Assembly: GCA_016946835.1 (NCBI GenBank)
Contig: JACVTC010000209.1
Location: 1-15,000, forward strand
Direction: 5' to 3'
DNA length: 15,000 nucleotides
From: Neocallimastix lanati (nom. inval.)
Taxonomy: Eukaryota > Neocallimastigomycota > Neocallimastigomycetes > Neocallimastigales > Neocallimastigaceae
A model generated the notes under the pieces. The model worked only from the letters and a program-made list of their open reading frames with translations, was not told the origin of the DNA and did no database searches. The translations under genes were made by a program, and so were the position numbers. Below are positions 1 through 8,507 of the stretch, in pieces. The stretch's first letter is position 1; every line of letters starts with the position of its first letter.

Positions 1-804
1 ATATTTAATTATAGATATTAGAAAACAATAGATATTTATTGTTTATCATCAATTTTTTTTTTCTCTTTATCTCTTTTTTCTTTTTTTTTTTTTTTCTTAT
101 TTACTATATTTTTATAATTATATTATTATCATTATTATTAAAAAATTTTTTTTTACTTATATATATAATAACTACTACGAATATACTATTTTTACTTTTA
201 CTTTTAGTAACACCTATATCAAATAATTATATAATAATAATAATAAAAAAAAATAAAAAAAAAAAAAATTAAAAAATATATATATATATATTTTTATATA
301 TCGTGTTTATATTAAAGTGTTAACATAAAATAAAACAAAACAAAACAAAAAATAAAAAAAATGGTTCATTTTTTTAATTTTATTTTTTTTTTTTCATTTT
401 ATTTTATTTTTTTTTTATATTTATAATTATTTCATTTTATTTTATTTTTTTTTATTTAAATATAATAATAAAAAAAAAATATCTAATTCTATTATATTAA
501 TTCTAATTATAGGAGAAAAGGATTATTTTTTTTAAAACTTTTATTTAATAATTTAATACTTTTTTTTAAGAAATTATTATTTAAATATATAATAATACTA
601 TAATTATTTCTTTAATATTCTATTTATTTATTATTTTATATTTTTATAATACTTTATAATAAATAAATAAAGTTAAAACGTTCGTAATCATTACGGCTAC
701 AAAAAATAAAAAATGTATTATCATTCTTTATCTTTATCTTCATCCTCATTATTTATTTATTTATTTGTACTTAAATATTAGTATTACTTTTTTTTTTTTT
801 GCTT

Positions 805-805
<1 letters not shown>

Positions 806-844
<39 letters not shown>
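806..844. repeat. poly-T tract, 39 bases
   Basis: An uninterrupted run of 39 T follows a GCTTG that separates it from a shorter T run. Tracts like this exclude nucleosomes and are common between genes in very AT-rich genomes; the length may differ between assemblies. Confidence 0.9.
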
Positions 845-845
<1 letters not shown>

Positions 846-881
846 TTTTACAATTATTATTTTTCATAGTATTATTATCAT

Positions 882-928
882 TTATTAATTATTAATTATT
901 AATTATTAATTATTAGTTATTAGTTATT
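882..928. repeat. TTAATTA heptamer microsatellite
   Basis: The 7-base unit TTAATTA (later drifting to TTAGTTA) repeats about six times before merging into an ATT run. It looks like simple slippage-generated DNA. Confidence 0.85.
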
Positions 929-1378
929 ATTATTATTATTTATAAAATAATAAAAAAAAATCCTTTAATATTATTATTTATCTTTCTCCTTTTTTTTTTT
1001 TTTTTTTTTTTTTAATATCATTTACTTTTTATTAAAAAAATGGTTAAATTTTTTTCTTAACTCCTTATTTATACAAACTAATTTTTTTTTTTAAAAAAAT
1101 AAATTTTTTTTATTTACTTATTTATTTATTTTTTCCTTTTTTTTTCTTATTATTTCATTTAATTTATTCTCATATTATGTCATACATCCTTTTTTTTTTT
1201 TAAAATATTATTTCTATTTTTTTTTTTTTTTTCTCTTTTTTTTTTAAAATTTAAATTTCTATAAAAGTTTTACCCACCTCTATCAACAATACATTTCAAT
1301 ATATAAATAAGAGATTATAAACAATAATACATTATAATCTATTTTTAAGGAACTAAATTAGAGTATATAATATTAATA

Positions 1379-1398
1379 ACATCATCATCATCATCATC
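1379..1398. repeat. ATC trinucleotide microsatellite
   Basis: ATC is repeated about six times in a row. It lies in no supported reading frame. Confidence 0.85.
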
Positions 1399-1477
1399 TA
1401 ATTAATATAATAAATTAGTATTGATAATTTTTATTTTTAACTTTTTTTTTCTCTAATTAAAAATGTTTATAAAAATA

Positions 1478-1516
1478 TTTAATTTAATTTAATTTAATTT
1501 AATTTAATTTAATTTA
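1478..1516. repeat. AATTT pentamer microsatellite
   Basis: The pentamer AATTT repeats about seven times and then passes into a poly-A stretch. No coding role is seen. Confidence 0.88.
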
Positions 1517-1682
1517 AAAAAAAAAATTAAAAATGTTTAAAAAGAATTAAAAATTAAAAAAATTAAAAATTTAAAAAATATTAAAAATTGAAAATGTTAA
1601 ATAAAGATTTTTTTTTTTTTTTTTATTTTATTTTAAATTAAATTAAAAATATAAAAAAAAAAATAAAATAAAAAAAATACAA

Positions 1683-1736
1683 ATTTTAATTAATAATAAA
1701 ATTTTTATTAATAATAAAATTTTAATTAATAATAAA
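1683..1736. repeat. 18-bp tandem repeat, three copies
   Basis: Three adjacent 18-bp units start at 1683, 1701 and 1719. The first and third are identical (ATTTTAATTAATAATAAA) and the middle one differs at a single base (ATTTTT for ATTTTA). The strict 18-bp period distinguishes it from the surrounding irregular A/T sequence. Confidence 0.9.
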
Positions 1737-1738
1737 AA

Positions 1739-1778
1739 AAATATAAATATAAATATAAATATAAATATAAATAAATAT
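1739..1778. repeat. ATAAAT hexamer microsatellite
   Basis: The hexamer ATAAAT repeats about six times directly after the 18-bp tandem array. Confidence 0.85.
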
Positions 1779-1963
1779 ATTTTTTCTTAATTCATTATAT
1801 TATAAACTTTAATGGTTATGGCACTTTAATTATTAATAGGGTTGCCTTTATTATATCCTTCAATCATGTTTTAATTATGAACTTAAATCATAAATAATAA
1901 TGTTATTTTATTATTGAATTACTCTTAAATTATTAAATTCATTTTTTTATTAGTTATTTATTA

Positions 1964-2297
1964 GTCATTAATTAATGAATGACAAGAAAAAATAAGATAA
2001 AAAAAAGTTAAAAAAATTAAAAATAGCCATTAATTAATGAATGACAAGAAAAAATAAGATAAAAAAAAGTTTTTTAAAAAAATATCCATTAATTAATGAA
2101 TGACAAGAAAAATTAAGATAAAAAAAGTTTTAAAAAAAAAATAGCCATTAATTAATGAATGACAAGAAAAAATAAGTTAAAAAAAAAGTCAAAAAAAAAA
2201 AAAATAGCCATTAATTAATGAATGACAAGAAAAAATAAGATGAAACTTATTACCATTAATTAATGAATGACAAGAAAAAATAAGATGAAACTTATTA
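1964..2297 (+). repeat. six-copy minisatellite with palindromic core
   Basis: Six direct copies of a unit begin near 1964, 2026, 2085, 2144, 2207 and 2252. Each holds the conserved block CATTAATTAATGAATGACAAG, whose first 12 bases (CATTAATTAATG) are a perfect palindrome, followed by AAAAATAAGAT and a variable A-rich filler. Periods are 62, 59, 59, 63 and 45 bases; length changes fall in the filler, so the conserved block is kept more exactly than its surroundings. The last two units share a GAAACTTATT tail in place of poly-A. ATTAATTA-type sites resemble homeodomain binding sites, but that reading is inference. Confidence 0.92.
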
Positions 2298-3572
2298 TGA
2301 AAATAAAATATTTATGAAAATAATGTAAAATAAAATAGTTTAATGTTAAATAAAATAATAATAATAAAAAATATTTATATAAATACTATGATATAATAAA
2401 TTAAATAAGAGAGATAAATGATGTCATTGAAAAAAAGGGTTTTTTTTTATTTTAATATTTTTTTATTTTATTTTAGTTATTTCCGCTGGTTATACCATAT
2501 ATAGAGATATACACATTAAATAAAAAAAAATAATTAATAAAAAAAAAAAATTAATTAAATAAAATAAATATTTAAAAAATAAAAAAATAAAATATTAAAT
2601 TATAAATTTAAAATTTTAAAATAAATAAATAAATAAAATAAAATAAAATAAATAAATAAAATAAAATTAAATAAAATAAAATAAATAAAATAAATAAAAA
2701 ATAAAATAAATATAAAAAAAAAAAAAAACAATTTTTCTATTTTCATTTTAATTTTAATTTCAATTTTAATTATATTTTATAGGAATTGGATTATTGAAGA
2801 TCATTTTCCTTTACTTTTTTTTTTTAATTATTTATTTTTATTTTTTAACCGTTCAATTATTTGATGAATATCTTCATATATCTTTTTTTTTTTCATTTTC
2901 TTTTATTTTTTATTTTTTTAACCGTTTAAATTATTAAATTTATTAAATGAATCTCTTTATATATCGAGACTTTAATATTTTTTATTTTTTTTTTTATTAT
3001 TTTTTTTAATATATTTTAATTTTTTTTTTTTTTTAATTCTATTAATTATTTTAATTATTATTTTTTTTTTTTTACTTAGTTTATTTTTTTTTACTTTTTA
3101 ATTTTTCCTTAATTAAAACCTCTGTCTGTCATGTTAATATAAAAAATTTTTTTTTTTTTTTTTTGTTTCTTGGTTTAATGCCAATCCATAAATTTAAAAT
3201 CCTAAGTAATTCTTGGCAAAAAAAAAAATTTTTTTTTTTTTAAATAAAAATTTTAAAAAAATAAAAAATTATAAAATTTTAAAAATAAAAAAAAGGAAAA
3301 GAAAAAGGACAAATACTAAAAAAGGAAATACTTTATTTTTTATTTTTTTAAATTTTATAATTTTTTATTTTTTTTTATTTTTTTTGAAAATTTTAAAAAT
3401 TAAAAATTAGAAAAAAAAAAAAAAAAAAAATTAAAAAATTAAAAATTAAAAATATTTAAAATAAATATATATTAAAAAATATTAAAAAAGATTATAAAAA
3501 AAAATAATGAAATTATTTTATTTATTTGGTTTGATATATTTAAAATATTTAAAAAAAAAAAAAAAGGATTGA
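2298..3572. other. AT-rich non-coding region with simple repeats
   Basis: The stretch includes a mixed AAATA/AAATAAAATA array (about 2619-2710), many T runs and a diverged duplication (listed separately). No frame has more than low-complexity Lys/Phe/Ile content; the longest (about 3213-3410) is only A and T tracts read as Lys, Phe and Ile. No gene or RNA gene is seen. Confidence 0.7.
2839..2965. repeat. diverged tandem duplication around AACCGTT
   Basis: Two related segments, about 2839-2882 and 2911-2965, share the path TATTTTTTAACCGTT, then an AATTATT stretch, ATGAAT, and a CTT-ATATATC end. The AACCGTT cores are 73 bases apart. Copies differ by substitutions and a small insertion, so this is an old duplication and not a slippage product. 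Confidence 0.7.
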
Positions 3573-3627
3573 TTAGTAATAAATTTATTAATAATAAATT
3601 TATTATTAATAGATTTTTTATTACTAA
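3573..3627. repeat. nested inverted repeat able to form a 55-nt hairpin
   Basis: Bases 3587-3610 form a perfect 24-bp palindrome (ATTAATAATAAA then its reverse complement). It is flanked by a second perfect pair: TTAGTAATAAA at 3573-3583 and TTTATTACTAA at 3617-3627. The two stems are separated only by TTT on the left and AGATTT on the right, so they could stack as one cruciform or hairpin of 11 plus 12 base pairs. Confidence 0.88.
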
Positions 3628-3644
3628 ATTTATGTATGATGAAT

Positions 3645-3707
3645 ATTATTATTTATTATTTATTATTTATTATTTATTATTTATTATTTATTATTTATTA
3701 TTTATTA
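3645..3707. repeat. ATTATTT heptamer microsatellite
   Basis: The heptamer ATTATTT repeats about eight to nine times almost without error. Confidence 0.9.
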
Positions 3708-3910
3708 TATATATTAATTATTTATGTATAATTATTATTAATGTTTAATTATTTATTATTCAATTATTATATTATTTTATTATTCAATGATTTAGGAGGT
3801 TTGAATTTCGTTAAAATTAACATTTCGAAAAATGTGGCATTTCAAAATTTTAATTAAAACAATTTAATAAAATAAATAATTTTTAATAATAAAGTTAATA
3901 TTCAATTTTT

Positions 3911-3965
<55 letters not shown>

Positions 3966-4715
3966 TATTTATTTACTACTAATTTTTGAAATAATCTTTT
4001 CTTTTTTATTTTATTTTATTTTATTATTTTATTTTATTTTATTTCGTATTTTAATCATTACTCTGTTGTCATTTAATACAAATTAATAGTATTTTTTTTT
4101 TATTTTAAATTAATTAATTAAAGTCTATTTAAACCATAATTTAACAAAAAAAAAAAAAAAAATCATTTCTAAGGTCTTTTCATTATTATATCATATTAAT
4201 TGGGTTTCTATAGTTTTTTTAATTTTAATTTTAATTTTAATTTTTTTTTTTTTTTTAAAATTATAATATTAATTTCATCAGTTTTTTCTTATACTTTTTT
4301 TTTTTTTTTTTGTCAAATTCTTGTATTTTTCCTTTCTTAATCATTACAAGGTAAAGATTCTTCTTGTCTTAATGCATCTATTATAAAGAAGATGTTTTTT
4401 TTTTAAAAAAAAAAATAAAATTTTTTTTAAATAATAATTGAAAATTTTCTAAATGCATTATTTGTTAAATGAAAAGAAAAAAATTTTTTTTTTTTTGGTA
4501 ATATTATTATTTCATATTTCATATTTTTTATTTTTTATTTTTTATTTTTTTATTTTTTATTTTCTTATTTTTTTTTTTTTTTAATACTTTTATAAATGAT
4601 GTCACTTTATAAAAAAAAATTAACCATATTAAAAATAGTTATTTTTTTTATTTAATGTTTTATTTATTTATTATTTTATTTTCTTTTTTTTTATTTTCTT
4701 TTTTTTTTTTTTTTT
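3708..4715. other. AT-rich non-coding region
   Basis: Mostly T tracts, ATTTT arrays (about 4006-4043) and TTTTAA arrays (about 4219-4243). A short patch at 4310-4400 has more balanced base use and is discussed as a finding, but no complete gene can be supported. Confidence 0.65.
3913..3964. repeat. poly-T tract, 52 bases
   Basis: This is the longest homopolymer in the window: 52 consecutive T after a single C. Exact length should be treated with caution because long homopolymers are often miscounted in assembly. Confidence 0.9.
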
Positions 4716-5096
4716 GCCTACAAAAAAAAAAAAAAAGATTTATCATATGAAGTTTTTTTTTTTATTTTTTTTTTTTTTTTTCATTTCGCCTATAAAATTA
4801 AAATTTTTCTTCATATGGAAAAAAAAATTTATTATTATTATTATTTATTATTTATTCTATTTATTATTATTGTTATTAACAATCTTTTTATTATTATTAT
4901 TTATTATTTATTCTATTTATTCTATTTATTATTATTATTATTAACAATCTTTTTATTAATTATTATTATTAATTATTAATTATTATTTATTATTAAATTT
5001 CTTATAAAATTTCTTTTATTTATTGTTATTGTTTTTTTTTTTTTTTTTTTGTTAAAACTTTTTTTCATATGAAGAAATAATAAATTTTTGTAGGCG
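4716..5096. repeat. possible MITE-like structure with CGCCTA inverted ends
   Basis: A motif of about 33-38 bases occurs three times: at 4716-4752 (GCCTACAAAA to TCATATGAAG), at 4787-4820 (CGCCTATAAAA to TTTCTTCATATGGAA), and inverted at 5064-5096 (TTCATATGAAG to TTTTGTAGGCG). The middle and right copies form an inverted pair about 310 bp long overall with outer ends CGCCTAYAAA; the left and right copies form a longer pair of 380 bp. Between them lies only ATT-rich DNA. There is no open frame, so if this is a transposon it is non-autonomous. No convincing target duplication is visible, which keeps confidence moderate. Confidence 0.5.
4853..4958. repeat. 65-bp tandem duplication in TTATT-rich DNA
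   Basis: The block AACAATCTTTTTATTA occurs at 4878 and 4943, 65 bases apart, each preceded by a TTCTATTTATTATTATT-like run. It lies inside the inverted-repeat structure 4716-5096. Confidence 0.75.
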
Positions 5097-5319
5097 TTAA
5101 AAAAAAAAAATTATTATAAAAACAGTTAACAATTTTGTGTAACCCTTGAACATAAAATTTTAAATAATTTTAATAATAAACGAAAAAAAAAAAAAAAAAA
5201 AAAAAATTATATTTATAAAAATTAACAAAAAAATAAACAAGAAATAAATAAAATAATAATATTAAATAAATTATTTAAAAAGAAAAAAAAAAATTTTTTT
5301 TAATTTTAATTAGATTTTC

Positions 5320-5322
<3 letters not shown>
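5097..5322. other. AT-rich spacer, no gene seen
   Basis: Contains A tracts and a short balanced patch (AACAGTTAACAATTTTGTGTAA at about 5121-5142) that carries no readable gene. Confidence 0.6.
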
Positions 5323-5324
<2 letters not shown>

Positions 5325-5392
<68 letters not shown>

Positions 5393-5430
5393 ACAATATA
5401 ATGAAACACAAAAATTCAAAGGTAATTTTC

Positions 5431-5503
<73 letters not shown>

Positions 5504-5541
5504 ACAATATAATGAAACACAAAAATTCAAAGGTAATTTTC

Positions 5542-5572
<31 letters not shown>
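5325..5572. repeat. compound ATT array with duplicated 40-bp insert
   Basis: Three TTA/ATT triplet tracts (about 5325-5390, 5431-5501 and 5542-5572) are separated by two identical 40-bp inserts at 5391-5430 and 5502-5541. The inserts run from AAACAATATAATG through AACACAAAAATTC to AAAGGTAATTTTC. The period is 111 bases, so one triplet tract plus its insert was duplicated as a unit. Poly-Asn, poly-Ile and poly-Leu reading frames over this stretch are products of the triplet runs and are not taken as genes. Confidence 0.93.
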
Positions 5573-5851
5573 CATGGATACAATTATTGTTATTAATATT
5601 TTATATTTATAAATTCATTATTTTCTATAAATTATTTTTTTTTTTTTTTAAAAAAAAAATTTTTTTTCATATAATTAAATATATATATATATATAATAGA
5701 AAAATTTTCAATTTATAATAATAATAATAATAATAATAAATAATAAATAATATGAATAATAATAATAATAGTTCTCTCACTCCTTGTTTTTTCTTTTCTT
5801 TTCTTAATATTATATAAATATAATGCCATAATTTTTTTTATTTTCAAAACC

Positions 5852-5853
<2 letters not shown>

Positions 5854-5921
<68 letters not shown>
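5854..5921. repeat. ATT triplet microsatellite
   Basis: About 22 ATT triplets with one TAATTATT interruption. Confidence 0.9.
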
Positions 5922-6511
5922 TGAATAACAGATCAACCCTTCCCACATAATGTATAACGAATAAAAACTATATATATATATATAAAATTAAAGGAATATT
6001 CTTTAGTAAAATAAACAAAAACAAAAACAAAAACAAAAAAAAAAAAAAACAGGGAAAAAAAAAAGTATAATATAAATGATTTATATAATTATTATTATTA
6101 TTATTATTATAATTATTATTATTATTATTATATTATAAATATTTATATCTATATCTATATATATATCTTTTTTTTTTTTTTTAATTTTAATTAATTCAAA
6201 AAATGATATTGAAATTTTAAACATATAAATATATAAATACATATATATATATATATATATTTTTTTTTTTTCTATTAAATCATATACAAGTTATTTAAAT
6301 GAATGTATATATATTTTGCCTTTATCTTTGTATATACATTTAATATGATATACTGGAACAAATGTATATAAAAGTATTTCATTTCCTAAATTTCATTAAA
6401 TTGATTTTTATTATTAAATATATGTTTAAGTAAGGTGTACTTGAAACTTTATGTTTTTTTAACTGTATTCTTAGATGTTATTAATAAAAAATTATATATA
6501 TATTAAATGGA

Positions 6512-6547
6512 TATCTATCTATCTATCTATCTATCTATCCATCTATT
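6512..6547. repeat. TATC tetranucleotide microsatellite
   Basis: TATC repeats about six times, followed by a degenerate CCATCTATTT unit. It is one of few tetranucleotide arrays here containing C. Confidence 0.9.
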
Positions 6548-6730
6548 TATGAATAGAAATATAATTTAATTTTTTAATTAATACTAAATCTATGCATTAT
6601 TAGGTATTGGGAACATCAAAATGACAACCTACTTACTTATATTCAAAACTTTATATAAAATAAAAAAAAAAAAATTTTTTTAATTAAATATAATTATATT
6701 TTTTAAATAATTAATATAAATGTTAACTAT

Positions 6731-6838
6731 ACATATAAATTTTTTATTCTATGATATATATATATATTATTTTATTCTAATTTTTAAAATTTTCATATAT
6801 GAACTTTTTTTTTTTTAATATTATTATTATTACATTAA
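6731..6838 (+). repeat. left half of a local repeat interrupted by the retrotransposon
   Basis: From 6731 the path ACATATAAATTTTTTATTCT, a TA run, ATTATTTTATTCTAATTTTT, AAAATTTTCATAT and a T run matches 12702-12790 almost base for base. The match stops where the 5' LTR begins and resumes, as the other half of the same repeat, just after the 3' LTR. This half is therefore the left flank of the insertion site. Confidence 0.8.
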
Positions 6839-7087
6839 TATATTATTAATAATAATAATTAAAGTTTATTATTTTTTAGTATAGTTATAAATTACTTATA
6901 AAATATGTCCATGTATAAATTTTGTACATATGTAATAAGGCTTGAATATCTTTGTAATTAAGCATATAATTACTAACTATTTTATAGCCCTTGTGTTACT
7001 ATATTTGATCTATACCATATAATTGCATGTAATAATAATACCATTAATTAAATGGTGTCTTTTATTATTAAAATTTATCATTAAAAC
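6839..7087 (+). repeat. 5' long terminal repeat
   Basis: The sequence parallels 11978-12247: AATAATAATTAAAGTTTA, then TTTAGTATAGTTA, ACATATGTAAT-AGGCTTGAAT, and the long match TTTTATAGCCCTTGTGTTAC followed by TATATTTGATCTATA, ending in AAATTTATCATTAAAAC. It is about 20 bp shorter than the 3' copy because of a deletion (or an insertion in the other copy) after the AAGCAT segment. Its first bases read TATATTATTA where the 3' copy reads TGTTATGTTA, so the usual TG terminus is lost or the true start is a few bases away. Confidence 0.88.
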
Positions 7088-7162
7088 AACAACAAAAAAA
7101 AAAAAAAAAAAAAAAAAAAAACTATTAATATAAAGCAATTATATAATAAAAATAACCATACA

Positions 7163-7265
7163 ATGATGGGGAAAATACAGTATAAAGAATAGCGACACAT
7201 CATCTAACGAGTCAAACTCATCATCTTATGATAGTGCATCATTCTCCAGCACTGTTCATTTATTA

Positions 7266-7315
<50 letters not shown>

Positions 7316-7536
7316 AAAAAATAAAGAGAGAGATGATAATGAAGATTTATGCTACCATTTATAAGATTTTTTTTTTTTTTTTTTTTTAGTTGACAATCAA
7401 AATCCCAGAAATACTAAAATATACAAAAAATATTAAGTCCACAGAAGTTATTTTTAACCGAGAAGAATTGACTATAAAATATGGAGCGAACTTCATGGGT
7501 AATGGTTTCTGAGACTTAAACCGTATTGAAGAATAT

Positions 7537-7568
<32 letters not shown>

Positions 7569-7760
7569 GAAAAGAATTAATAAGAAAAAAATCAAAGTAC
7601 CTGAAATTTAGCCAAATAAATCAAATAAATATATAAATGACAATTTGGAAATCCCAAGACACAAGAACGTATCATTACGCCAGAAACGTTACTTAGGAAA
7701 AATGACTGACGAAAATGAATACCCAAAAAATATTTAATTAAAACAAAAACATTTCAGATG

Positions 7761-7793
<33 letters not shown>

Positions 7794-8144
7794 CAAGAAT
7801 AAGATATCAAGTAAGCCAAAGATTACCTGTTCAATTTTGAGGAAAAAAAAAAAAAAAAAAAAAAAAAGGACACTCCGCAAAAAAATATTTCTGCGTTATA
7901 AAACAACAAATTAAATGGTAAAAAAATAAGAAACAATAAAAAAAAATATCATTAATAAAACAAGAAAAGTGGCATTAAAACGTTTGAAAAATCAAAAATT
8001 AACCAATACAATGAAAATAACGTTTTCATGGATGATGATGATTATTCCAGAAGCAGAAATAAATTATGTTACCACCGGAACTACGAGGCAAAACCACAAA
8101 AAAAATTTTTTTCTGGTAATCAACAAAATTTTTATTTGTATTGA
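7163..8144 (+). pseudogene. gag-like remnant of the copia element
   Basis: Gag packages the element RNA. Several pieces survive. A Ser/Asn-rich start (7167-7316) includes KNSDTSSNESNSSSYDS and follows the tandem ATGs at 7163 and 7166 by a frame change. A second piece (7390-7542) contains NIKSTEVIFNREELTIKYG and is cut by TGA at 7510. A third (7868-7921) reads KGHSAKKYFC, which resembles the GH...C half of a CCHC zinc knuckle; its first two cysteines are replaced by poly-A-encoded Lys. A fourth (8016-8144) starts NNVFMDDDDYSRSRNK. Poly-A runs of 45, about 27, 24 and 24 bases separate the pieces. Assignment to gag rests on position and the half zinc knuckle, and is inferential for the individual pieces. 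The bases from 8145 to 8507 are Asn/Lys-rich and probably cover the nucleocapsid end and protease, but no Asp-Thr/Ser-Gly protease site is secure. Confidence 0.7.
7267..7311. repeat. poly-A tract, 45 bases, inside gag
   Basis: A run of 45 A interrupts the Ser-rich beginning of gag. Further long A runs follow at about 7094-7121 (28), 7541-7568, 7769-7792 and 7844-7867. Confidence 0.9.
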
Positions 8145-8507
8145 AATTTTTAATATAAATAAAAAAATTTTTTTTTGATGATAAAAACTTTTGTAATAAT
8201 GAAAAATTCAGTCACAAAAAAAATTTGAATAATAATATCAATAGAAATTTAATTGACAAAAAATTTAAACAATAAATTTAAAAATTCATCACAAAAAAAA
8301 ATCAAAATAATAATTAATAAAAATTATCCAAAAAAAAAAAATAACCCAAAGTTCCCAATTCAAAAAAAAATTAACATATTACACTGGAGGTACAAATGAA
8401 TGTAGACATCAAGAAATAAGTTTCAATTTTAAAAAAATATAATATTAACAAAATAGGCGATAGTTTCATGAAAATGGATGTCATAATGTAACTTCTGGCA
8501 TCGAAGA
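8145..8507 (+). pseudogene. degenerate stretch between gag and integrase
   Basis: Readings in different frames are rich in Asn, Lys and Phe, as in the nucleocapsid tail of such elements. A short frame from 8383 reads TGGTNECRHQEISFNFKK and the following bases (to about 8507) give CHNVTSGIEE-like text in another frame. The position is where the aspartic protease should lie, and TGGT could be a worn protease active-site region, but no aspartate precedes it, so the call is only positional. Confidence 0.4.

Larger units (their letters stand above)
1..1963. other. AT-rich non-coding region
   Basis: This stretch is almost entirely A/T homopolymer and short-period repeat. Its only open frames are runs of Phe, Ile, Leu and Lys codons produced by T and A tracts, with no conserved motif. 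Two short patches have more balanced base use (about 672-720 and 1800-1900), but stops close every frame quickly and they carry no recognisable gene or tRNA. I see no gene here. Confidence 0.75.
5573..6730. other. AT-rich non-coding region
   Basis: The stretch holds ATT runs, TA runs and A tracts. The part from 6290 to 6660 is less repetitive and contains a perfect 10-bp inverted pair (AATGTATATA at 6302, TATATACATT at 6331), but every frame is closed by stops and I recognise no gene. Confidence 0.65.

Noticed and set aside
39-272. 77-codon open frame rich in Phe, Ile and Leu
   Set aside because: It is a T-tract artefact with no conserved motif and ends in Lys/Asn from A runs.
361-426. ATGGTTCAT after an A-rich, leader-like ACAAAACAAAA stretch
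   Set aside because: The frame is only Phe, Ile, Tyr and Leu from T runs and stops after about 21 codons.
5306-5718. Poly-Ile, poly-Asn and poly-Leu frames on both strands
   Set aside because: They are readings of the TTA/ATT arrays in several frames; the 40-bp insert is read equally well in each.
6302-6340. 10-bp inverted pair as a terminator or hairpin RNA
   Set aside because: Chance TA-rich pairs of this length are expected here and there is no gene to terminate.
6598-6660. More balanced patch TATTGGGAACATC just upstream of the retrotransposon
   Set aside because: A short open frame gives no recognisable motif, so a second element relic could not be supported.
7386-7595. 69-codon reverse-strand frame
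   Set aside because: It is antisense to the gag piece NIKSTEVIFN at 7390-7542, which is on the element's coding strand.
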